DNA from: Hyphomicrobiales bacterium
GTDB lineage: Bacteria; Pseudomonadota; Alphaproteobacteria; Rhizobiales; UBA4765
DNA: 8,389 nucleotides
Direction: 5' to 3'
NCBI GenBank assembly: GCA_027487195.1
Contig: JAIYEB010000413.1
Coordinates: 1-8,389, forward strand
The position numbers and the translations under genes were made by a program. Under the pieces are notes generated by a model that was not told the DNA's origin, searched no databases, and saw only the letters and a list, made by a program, of their open reading frames with translations. This document shows, piece after piece, positions 1 through 5,149 of this stretch. Within the stretch, counting starts at the first letter, position 1; the number at the start of each line of letters is the position of its first letter.

Positions 1-117
1 CCCATGGGCTTTGATCTCGCCTTCAAGCGCCTCTGGGAATACTACCTCCACTATTGCGAGGCAGGCTTTCGCGCCGGCAACATCGATGTCCGGCAGGTTG
101 TCTTTTCAAAGGGGTAG
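1..117 (+). CDS. C-terminal end of a cyclopropane-fatty-acyl-phospholipid synthase family methyltransferase (partial)
   Basis: Frame 1 is open from the first base of the window to a TAG at 115-117 and encodes 38 residues; the start lies outside the window. The stretch FKRLWEYYLHYCEAGF followed by RAGNIDVRQVVF matches the usual C-terminus of the CFA synthase/mycolic acid methyltransferase family (pattern F-x-R-x-W-x-x-Y-L-x-Y-C-E-x-G-F-R-x-G-x-x-D-V-x-Q). In that family the enzyme transfers a methylene group from S-adenosylmethionine to an unsaturated phospholipid acyl chain at the inner membrane. The SAM-binding and catalytic parts are not in view, so the exact substrate cannot be judged, and alphaproteobacteria often carry several paralogues. 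The gene converges on the acyltransferase gene that ends at 231. Family assignment is fairly sure; the specific enzyme is not. Confidence 0.8.
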   Translation, partial: PMGFDLAFKRLWEYYLHYCEAGFRAGNIDVRQVVFSKG

Positions 118-120
118 GGT

Positions 121-137
121 GCGCGAACAACTCGCGC
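121..137 (+). terminator. short GC-rich stem-loop just behind the methyltransferase stop
   Basis: GCGCGA (121-126) and TCGCGC (132-137) form a perfect 6-bp stem around a 5-nt loop, three bases after the TAG at 115-117. No run of T follows, so it is not a textbook intrinsic terminator. It may protect the 3' end or work with Rho. A 6-bp GC stem can also arise by chance here. Confidence 0.25.
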
Positions 138-181
138 GCCCAGATCCTTGGACCGAGATGGCTCTTCTAACCCATCATGAA

Positions 182-216
182 CTTCGGCAAGTTGCTTGTC
201 AGGCGAGTTGCCGAAG
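182..216. terminator. 9-bp inverted repeat between convergent genes
   Basis: CTTCGGCAA (182-190) is the exact reverse complement of TTGCCGAAG (208-216), and an inner CTTG/CGAG pairing (194-197 with 204-207) can extend the hairpin. It lies 14 bases beyond the acyltransferase stop (minus strand) and about 65 bases beyond the methyltransferase stop (plus strand). That is where a shared terminator for two convergent genes is expected. Neither side has a clear T tract, so classic Rho-independent termination is doubtful. Confidence 0.4.
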
Positions 217-230
217 CCCCGTATGACGTC

Positions 231-1493
231 TCACGCAGCCTTTGCCCGTTCTGGCTTTTCTGCCGGTTCCGCGGCCTCCGGCTCTTCCGGACGCTTGAAA
301 TGGTCCATTTCCGAACCGCTAACCCGCATTGGTCTTCCGAGGAGCTTGCGCAGCCTCAGCTCAAGCTCCGGCCGTTCTGCAAGCCAACGCCGCGCTGCGG
401 CATGAAGCGCTGAAGGAACGCCCTTGAGACCGAGCGGGCGCACGAGTTCGAACATTGGCTCGGTGCCAATGCCGAACCGGCGCTTGTAGGCATACTCGCC
501 GATTGAGAAGTCGACCTTTCGCACGCCTTCGGCATGGAGCGCCATCATCGTGCGATGGATGATGAGACGGCCTGGCGAACAGTTCGACCATTCGCTGCCA
601 GCGTTCGAGATGCGGACCATCAGGTAGGTTTCGCCGCGTCTGAACCCCATCAGCGCTGCAATCACCTCGTCGCCCGAAATCAGCGCTGTGATGATCGTTT
701 CTCCGCTCTCAATGCCACCGCGGATCATGTCGCGGTAGAACTGTGCCGGTGCGGGCTCGTTCAGCAGGAAGGGTGCGCCAACCTCGCGCATGCGCTCAGC
801 CTGCTGCAGCTCAAGGGCTCTGAACAGTTTCAGCGCGGTTGCCGTATCGTGGGCGCGCACGAAATGCGCGTCTGGCTCACGTGTGAAAACCCGCCATGAG
901 CGCTCAAGTTCCTTTCGAAAGCGCCGATCAAGATCAGCGTGCCAGGTCTCGAAACTGTCCCCGAGATCAAGAGCATGGCTCGAGAGCGCGCTTCTGCCGG
1001 TTCCAGGCAGGAGAGACAGCGGGTTCACGCGTCCCTCGATCTGGCCGGCGAGCTTGCGCAGATCAAGAAGGTCGGCCTTCGGAAGTGCCCGAAGGACGGC
1101 CGCGAAGAAGGCCTTGGCGCCGGTCGTATCGGTGGGCGCAGCCGGCCCGAGGATCGGCGCGTTGATGTCGCACAGATCCTGGTCGAGAAACGTGATCGTT
1201 GCGAGGCCGTCGCGAATGGTGCGGCGAAGCGGCAACATCGCCGCAAGCGCGCCGGTTCGCTCGTCGCATACCTCAATCACCAACGGCGCATCGCCAGGCA
1301 TGGTGCAGAAGTTCGCGTACCAGGCTTGGCACCACAGCGCCGACTGAAACACAGTCGCCGATCCGCGCGCGTTTGCCTGTGACAGGGCCTCCAGGGCCAG
1401 ATCAGGCGCGCTGATTATGTGCGCGCGAAACGCCTGGGTGGTGGCCTTGGAGCCGCTTTGCGCGGCTCCATCAGTGTATGCAATGTCACTCAT
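231..1493 (-). CDS. GNAT-family acyltransferase of the CelD/BcsL type (Acetyltransf_6)
   Basis: This encodes 420 residues. The layout is that of the CelD/BcsL acyltransferases, which carry two GNAT-like halves. An N-terminal region contains SALWCQAWY (51-59), the typical early aromatic motif. The C-terminal GNAT half (about 190-345) has RRFRKELERSW (190-200), NCSPGRLIIH (304-313) as the probable acyl-CoA-binding loop, and VDFSIGEYAYKRRFG (327-341), the D-x-x-x-G-x-x-x-YK signature of the family. Known relatives act on exopolysaccharides, or transfer aminoacyl groups as in FemAB-like proteins; the substrate here is unknown. The last 20 residues are a low-complexity tail rich in E, A, P and K, probably disordered. 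There is no signal peptide or membrane segment, so a cytoplasmic protein is inferred. The ATG overlaps the stop of the upstream oxygenase gene by 4 nt (ATGA), and only a weak Shine-Dalgarno is visible, consistent with translational coupling. Confidence 0.85.
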   Translation of the reverse strand: MSDIAYTDGAAQSGSKATTQAFRAHIISAPDLALEALSQANARGSATVFQSALWCQAWYANFCTMPGDAPLVIEVCDERTGALAAMLPLRRTIRDGLATITFLDQDLCDINAPILGPAAPTDTTGAKAFFAAVLRALPKADLLDLRKLAGQIEGRVNPLSLLPGTGRSALSSHALDLGDSFETWHADLDRRFRKELERSWRVFTREPDAHFVRAHDTATALKLFRALELQQAERMREVGAPFLLNEPAPAQFYRDMIRGGIESGETIITALISGDEVIAALMGFRRGETYLMVRISNAGSEWSNCSPGRLIIHRTMMALHAEGVRKVDFSIGEYAYKRRFGIGTEPMFELVRPLGLKGVPSALHAAARRWLAERPELELRLRKLLGRPMRVSGSEMDHFKRPEEPEAAEPAEKPERAKAA

Positions 1494-2458
1494 GCTGCTA
1501 TCGAAGTATTCTCGGTTGCAGGTGCTTCGACCTTGCGCTCAAGCGTGAAGGTAATCGGACGCTTGTCTGCGCGCGCCTTCTTGATCCAGCCGGCATTGCG
1601 CATGACGCGCTGCAACACCTTCTTGGCCATGAACGTCGGGCCACTCAGCGCGCGCTCTGGTGCCTTGAAGCCGAAGCGATGGCGCAGAATGGCGTTCGCC
1701 ATATTCACGGACATGGCCCGGCGGATCATTTCGGTCGAGTAGGAGACCGTGAGCGAGACATTGAGACAATCGAGATTCTCGACGCGGTGCGGCGCGTTGA
1801 GCGGCCAGCTCAGCATCTCGCCGGGCTTCAGGTCGAGCACCATCGCGTGTTCATCATACCAGGGCTCGTAGGGCACATCGAGTTCCATATCGAACAGGGC
1901 GATGTCTTCGAGCTGGCGTTCCGAGACAAACGGCACCTTGTTCGGATAGACGTAGACGCGCTTGCGACCAACAAGCTGCCACAGGCACTGTCCCGGCAGA
2001 TCGGCATGGTAATAGACCTGCGCGCTCGGCGATGAGATCAGGATCCCGCCGCTGCGCAGCGGCGCATCAAAGCCCGGGATGCGGCTGCCAAGTTCGCCGA
2101 AGACCTGATCGAGGATCGCCTTGTAGCGTTGATCAACCTTCTCAACGTTGCGCAGATTGAGCCACATCCGGCCTTCGCGGATCGCTTCGATCACTTCCGC
2201 CCCGGTGAGGTCGCCCTTGTCGCCTTCGCGCCACAAGCGCTTGTCCTTCAGGCCGCCGGTTTCAATCAGCGCGTAATGGGAGCGCGGGTAGGTGTCGATC
2301 AGCTCTGCCAGCGCATCCATGGAGAAGAGCGGGGAGCGATCAAGAGAGTGTGCGAGCCGGATTGGGTGTTCCCCCCAAAGGCGCGACGTGGTGTCGTTCC
2401 AGTCGGTAAAGACCGGAGCCGCTGCTTGAACTGGTGAGGAATTGAATGTGGTAGACAT
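1490..2458 (-). CDS. cupin-8/JmjC-type Fe(II) oxygenase homologue
   Basis: This encodes 322 residues, with no signal peptide or membrane segment. The double-stranded beta-helix core spans about 135-245. It shows the HxD pair H151-A-D153 in YYHADLPG and the distal histidine H224 in WPLNAPHRVEN, together the 2-His-1-carboxylate Fe(II) site of 2-oxoglutarate dioxygenases. LWQLVGRKRVYVYP (159-172) and KPGEMLSWP (211-219) are standard strands of cupin_8/JmjC-like hydroxylases. The N-terminal part (about 20-130) and the basic C-terminal part (about 245-310) match nothing I can name. Bacterial relatives hydroxylate proteins, tRNA or small molecules; annotation as a transcription factor is a name carried over from eukaryotic JmjC proteins and is not supported here. 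A good Shine-Dalgarno, GGAGAA (plus-strand 2467-2472), sits 8 nt before the ATG. It is the first gene of a two-gene unit with the acyltransferase, so the two may modify the same product. Confidence 0.85.
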   Translation of the reverse strand: MSTTFNSSPVQAAAPVFTDWNDTTSRLWGEHPIRLAHSLDRSPLFSMDALAELIDTYPRSHYALIETGGLKDKRLWREGDKGDLTGAEVIEAIREGRMWLNLRNVEKVDQRYKAILDQVFGELGSRIPGFDAPLRSGGILISSPSAQVYYHADLPGQCLWQLVGRKRVYVYPNKVPFVSERQLEDIALFDMELDVPYEPWYDEHAMVLDLKPGEMLSWPLNAPHRVENLDCLNVSLTVSYSTEMIRRAMSVNMANAILRHRFGFKAPERALSGPTFMAKKVLQRVMRNAGWIKKARADKRPITFTLERKVEAPATENTSIAA

Positions 2459-2466
2459 AGCCGCAG

Positions 2467-2497
2467 TTCTCCATGACGCACCCGCCTAGCGTGCGTC
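2467..2497 (-). promoter_or_regulatory. ribosome binding site and leader hairpin of the oxygenase gene
   Basis: Read on the minus strand, a 7-bp perfect stem (GACGCAC 2475-2481 with GTGCGTC 2491-2497, 9-nt loop) lies directly upstream of the Shine-Dalgarno GGAGAA (2467-2472). Only two bases separate them. The position would allow an effect on translation initiation or mRNA stability. This is inference from base pairing alone, and no -35/-10 promoter could be picked out with confidence. Confidence 0.3.
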
Positions 2498-2559
2498 TGT
2501 CTTGAATTGACCGCCCCTGTCCCGGAATGGTTCAGAAACGGCTCTCCCCAATGTCCCGA

Positions 2560-2582
2560 CAACAGTGTTGCACGACACGTGC
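2560..2582. repeat. two adjoining small dyad symmetries in the divergent intergenic region
   Basis: CAACAGTGTTG (2560-2570) is a palindrome about a single central base. It is followed without a gap by GCACG-ACA-CGTGC (2570-2582), a 5-bp stem with a 3-nt loop. Both lie about 100-120 bp upstream of the oxygenase ATG and 165-185 bp upstream of the hemB ATG. They could be protein-binding half-sites for either gene. No known regulator motif was recognised. Confidence 0.3.
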
Positions 2583-2641
2583 CATCCGAAGGAGCCTCGA
2601 GCGCCAACACAGTTAAGGAAAGCCAGATCAGTCCTTTGCCC

Positions 2642-2655
2642 GATGTCGCGACATC
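2642..2655. promoter_or_regulatory. 14-bp perfect palindrome, candidate operator upstream of hemB
   Basis: GATGTCGCGACATC reads the same on both strands. It is nested inside two further inverted pairs, CCAGAT (2623-2628) with ATCTGG (2653-2658), and ATCAGT (2627-2632) with ACTGAT (2669-2674). It is centred about 97 bp upstream of the hemB ATG and about 190 bp upstream of the oxygenase ATG. A perfect 14-mer palindrome is unlikely at any one spot, so a dimeric regulator site is plausible. It does not match the Fur/Irr, FnrN or RirA consensus sequences I know. Confidence 0.4.
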
Positions 2656-2704
2656 TGGTCCCGGTGCTACTGATGTAGAACCGTTCCAGAGAGGGCGGGC
2701 ATGC

Positions 2705-2737
2705 GCAGGGCCGTTGTCGCGCCCTGCCTCAGGGGAG
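2705..2737 (+). promoter_or_regulatory. hairpin and Shine-Dalgarno in the hemB leader
   Basis: GCAGGGC (2705-2711) pairs perfectly with GCCCTGC (2721-2727) around a 9-nt loop. The hemB Shine-Dalgarno AGGGGAG (2731-2737) starts four bases later and sits 8 nt before ATG 2746. The segment CCCT (2722-2725) can pair either with the upstream arm or with AGGG (2731-2734) inside the Shine-Dalgarno, so the two structures exclude each other. The Shine-Dalgarno itself is convincing and decides the hemB start; the switch is only a possibility. Confidence 0.45.
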
Positions 2738-2745
2738 ACGCCGTG

Positions 2746-3795
2746 ATGAACCGTCCGACACGCCCGCCGCTTCCAGTCTCCGGCGATGCTCCGCTGTCCC
2801 TGCCAGCCGCTGGCTATCCAGCCCACCGGCCACGGCGTGTGCGGGCAAATGATTGGTCGCGCCGGCTCGTGCGCGAAAACTGTCTGACGGTGGATGATCT
2901 GATCTGGCCGATCTTTCTGATCGAAGGCAGCAACACCGTCGAACAGATCAGCTCGATGCCCGGTGTTGAGCGCATGACCATGGACCTTGCTGTTCAGGCT
3001 GCAGAGCGCGCGGCAAACCTTGGCATTCCCTTGATTGCGCTTTTCCCGTGCACAGCCATGGCAAAGCGCTCGGACACGGGGCGCGAAGCGACAAACCCCG
3101 ACAATCTCGTCTGCCGTACGGTGCGCGCCATCAAGGCAAAAGTGCCTAACATTGGCATCATGTGCGATGTGGCGCTCGATCCCTACACAAGCCACGGCCA
3201 TGACGGGCTGATGGAGCATGGCCGGATCGTCAATGATCCAACCGTCGAGGTGCTCGTGCGCCAGTCGCTGGTCTGCGCGGAGGCCGGAGCAGACATCGTG
3301 GCTCCTTCCGACATGATGGATGGACGCGTTGGAGCCATCCGCCGCGGGCTCGAAGAGGCTGGCCATCATAACGTGATGATCATGGCCTATGCCGCGAAGT
3401 ATGCGTCAGCCTTCTATGGCCCGTTCCGCGATGCGATTGGCTCGAGCGGTACGCTGATTGGCGACAAGAAGACCTACCAGATGGATCCCGGCAACACAGA
3501 TGAGGCGATCCGCGAGGTTGCGCTGGATGTCGCCGAAGGCGCGGACATGGTCATGGTCAAGCCCGGCTTGCCCTATCTCGATGTTGTGCGGCGCGTGAAG
3601 GACACTTTCTCGCTGCCAACGTTCGCCTATCAGGTCTCCGGCGAGTACGCGATGATCGAGGCGGCTGCCCAGCAGGGCTGGCTTGATCGCGACAAGGCCA
3701 TGCTTGAAAGCCTGCTTGCGTTCAAGCGCGCGGGTGCTGATGGGATCTTGACCTATTTTGCGCCTCGGGTTGCAGAAAAGCTCGCAAAGGGCTGA
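2746..3795 (+). CDS. hemB: porphobilinogen synthase (delta-aminolevulinic acid dehydratase)
   Basis: This condenses two 5-aminolevulinate molecules into porphobilinogen, the first common step of haem, siroheme and cobalamin synthesis, in the cytoplasm. The 349 residues match the family length. The two Schiff-base lysines are K218 in MAYAAKYASAFYGPF and K272 in MVMVKPGLPYLDV. The metal-site segment CDVALDPYTSHGHDG (140-154) has Ala143, Asp145 and Asp153 where zinc enzymes such as E. coli HemB have three cysteines. This is the magnesium-type site described for Bradyrhizobium and Pseudomonas, so catalytic zinc is probably not needed. An N-terminal arm of about 35 residues precedes the barrel, as expected for oligomer assembly. 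ATG 2746 is preferred for the AGGGGAG 8 nt upstream; GTG 2743 and ATG 2701 are in-frame alternatives, the latter lacking a good Shine-Dalgarno. It probably heads a unit with the transporter gene 7 bp downstream. Confidence 0.97.
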   Translation: MNRPTRPPLPVSGDAPLSLPAAGYPAHRPRRVRANDWSRRLVRENCLTVDDLIWPIFLIEGSNTVEQISSMPGVERMTMDLAVQAAERAANLGIPLIALFPCTAMAKRSDTGREATNPDNLVCRTVRAIKAKVPNIGIMCDVALDPYTSHGHDGLMEHGRIVNDPTVEVLVRQSLVCAEAGADIVAPSDMMDGRVGAIRRGLEEAGHHNVMIMAYAAKYASAFYGPFRDAIGSSGTLIGDKKTYQMDPGNTDEAIREVALDVAEGADMVMVKPGLPYLDVVRRVKDTFSLPTFAYQVSGEYAMIEAAAQQGWLDRDKAMLESLLAFKRAGADGILTYFAPRVAEKLAKG

Positions 3796-3802
3796 CGTCG
3801 CC

Positions 3803-4990
3803 GTGGCATTTCCTGGACTTGCGACGCTTCGCGCCGACTTCTCATGGCAGGCCGCATCTGCCGGCCTCGTCGTGGCACTTGTGGGCTATGCGGCCTCTGT
3901 CGCTGTTGTCATCCAGGGCCTGACGGCCGTTGGAGCAACGACTGCGCAGGTGTCATCGGCCCTTTTCGTCCTCGCCTTCTGCAAGGGGCTTGTGGCCATC
4001 GGCCTGTCGCTCTGGACGCGCATGCCGATCTCGATTGCCTGGACGACGCCAGGCGCTGCCCTTTTGGCCGCAACGGGTATGGTGGATGGCGGATTTCAGG
4101 CCGTTGTCGGCGCGTTTATTGTCACCGGCGCCCTGATCTTGGCCACAGGCTTCATTGGCCCGCTTGCGCGTCTCGTTGAAGCCATCCCCAAGCCCATTGC
4201 CAACGCCATGCTGGCCGGGGTCTTGCTGAAGCTCTGCCTCGCGCCCTTCATTGCCATCGGTCAGTTGCCGGTCCTGGGCCTGATCGTGTTCGCGGTCTGG
4301 GCTGCAATTGCCAAGATATCAAAGCCCGCAGCAGTACCGGGTGCCGTGGTCGTCGCGCTCGTCGGAACAATTGCCATGGGCGGCACGGGCTCGGTTGATT
4401 GGTTGCCGACGCTCACGCTTGTGAGACCTGAGCTGACACTGGCGTCCGTGATCTCGATTGCATTGCCATTGTTCGTCGTGACCATGACGTCACAGAACAT
4501 CACGGGCCTGACCGTGCTTTCCACCTTCGGCTATCGCCCCTCGACCAAGCTCGCTTTTGGCGTGACCGGGCTTGTGTCGATTGTGACCGCACCTCTCGCG
4601 GCCCTCACCATCAATCTTGCGGCCATAACGGCTGCGCTGGCAGCGGGGCCTGATGCGCACCCCGACAGCAACCGGCGCTACATCGCCGCCGTGTTCTCCG
4701 GCATTGGCTACATCGTGCTGGCCCTTCTGGCAGGCGTTGCAGCAAGCATCGTCACCCGTTCACCGCCGCTCCTGATCGAAGCGGTCGCGGGTCTCGCGCT
4801 TCTGGGAGCGCTCGGCAGCTCGCTTCTGGGCGCTGTCTCTGAAGAACGAACCCGCGTAGCAGCCCTCGTCACCTTCTGTATGGCGGCCTCCGGGATCAGT
4901 TTTCTCGGAATTGGGGCAGCGTTCTGGGGGCTCGTTCTCGGCGTCGCTCTTGACCGTTTTGAGCGGCTTGGACTGCATCGAAGCCCCTGA
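3803..4990 (+). CDS. BenE-family (benzoate/H+ symporter type) membrane transporter
   Basis: This encodes 395 residues, close to the usual length of BenE/YdcO proteins. It has about 12 hydrophobic membrane segments and few charged residues outside short loops. Family signatures seen are AWTTPGAALLA (79-89) near the third segment, MTSQNITGLTVL (228-239), and NLAAITAALAAGPDAHPD (271-288). The founding member imports benzoate with protons in Acinetobacter. No benzoate catabolic gene is near, so the substrate here is open. GTG 3803 is chosen as the start because it follows the hemB stop by 7 bp with AAAGGG (3786-3791) upstream. The only other in-frame starts nearby, TTG 3770 and TTG 3758, lie inside hemB. 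Spacing suggests cotranscription with hemB, with no obvious functional link. The stop codon lies inside a palindromic repeat. Confidence 0.9.
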   Translation: MAFPGLATLRADFSWQAASAGLVVALVGYAASVAVVIQGLTAVGATTAQVSSALFVLAFCKGLVAIGLSLWTRMPISIAWTTPGAALLAATGMVDGGFQAVVGAFIVTGALILATGFIGPLARLVEAIPKPIANAMLAGVLLKLCLAPFIAIGQLPVLGLIVFAVWAAIAKISKPAAVPGAVVVALVGTIAMGGTGSVDWLPTLTLVRPELTLASVISIALPLFVVTMTSQNITGLTVLSTFGYRPSTKLAFGVTGLVSIVTAPLAALTINLAAITAALAAGPDAHPDSNRRYIAAVFSGIGYIVLALLAGVAASIVTRSPPLLIEAVAGLALLGALGSSLLGAVSEERTRVAALVTFCMAASGISFLGIGAAFWGLVLGVALDRFERLGLHRSP

Positions 4991-5025
4991 GCGCATTTCG
5001 TTTTGATGCCATCAAATCAGCGCTC
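4989..5025. repeat. imperfect palindromic intergenic element overlapping the BenE stop codon
   Basis: GAGCGC (4989-4994) pairs with GCGCTC (5020-5025). Inside, TTTGAT (5002-5007) pairs with ATCAAA (5011-5016) across a 3-nt loop; alternatively GAGCGCATTT pairs with AAAT-CA-GCGCTC with a 2-nt bulge. The arms, the TTTTGAT core and the T-rich tail TAAGTCCTTGTTTT (5026-5039) resemble a short palindromic repeat I recall as scattered through intergenic regions of Rhizobiales. That recollection is from memory and untested here. In this place it may also act as transcript 3' end of the hemB-transporter unit. The first bases of the repeat supply the last two bases of the BenE TGA. Confidence 0.5.
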
Positions 5026-5040
5026 TAAGTCCTTGTTTTC

Positions 5041-5064
5041 GCATGCATTCAGCGCCAAGCATGC
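5041..5064. repeat. paired GCATGC palindromes
   Basis: The self-complementary hexamer GCATGC occurs at 5041-5046 and again at 5059-5064, 12 bases apart, so the two copies can also pair as a hairpin. They directly follow the T-rich tail of the 4989-5025 element and may belong to the same repeat unit. No function can be assigned. Confidence 0.3.
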
Positions 5065-5112
5065 CATTACTCACTGGTTCATGATCAGTATCAGAGGCAA
5101 TCCCGCAGGAAG

Positions 5113-5142
5113 GGCGATCCGATCCGTTGAGACCGGATCGCC
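5113..5142 (-). terminator. probable terminator hairpin behind the catalase-like gene
   Basis: GGCGATCCG (5113-5121) is the exact reverse complement of CGGATCGCC (5134-5142), giving a 9-bp stem with a 12-nt loop; GATCCG (5121-5126) with CGGATC (5134-5139) is a competing shorter-loop form. On the minus strand it begins 7 bases after the TGA (5152-5150), the expected place for a terminator. Only CTTCCT follows instead of a run of T, so efficiency is uncertain. Confidence 0.5.
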
Positions 5143-5149
5143 AGGGGCT

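Noticed and set aside
790..1347. 185-codon plus-strand frame opposite the acyltransferase gene
   Set aside because: It is arginine- and serine-rich with no domain, and is antisense to a gene with clear family motifs.
1478..2035. 185-codon plus-strand frame opposite the oxygenase gene
   Set aside because: It is the mirror of a well-supported coding frame with an iron-site motif. The predicted protein has no family signature or good ribosome binding site.
2507..2746. 79-codon plus-strand frame from a TTG, ending TGATG at the hemB start; considered as a leader peptide
   Set aside because: The start is a weak TTG without a Shine-Dalgarno. The sequence is low-complexity, and it spans several dyads that look regulatory. 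The overlap with the hemB ATG is suggestive but not enough.
2299..3369. Long open frame of 356 codons on the minus strand opposite hemB
   Set aside because: It lies antisense to clear hemB sequence and runs through the divergent intergenic region. It has no recognisable domain and an odd composition rich in His, Arg and Cys. Such antisense frames are common in GC-rich genomes.
3758..3802. Upstream TTG starts of the BenE-type gene inside hemB
   Set aside because: They would overlap the hemB C-terminus with an unrelated basic leader. GTG 3803 matches family length and spacing better.
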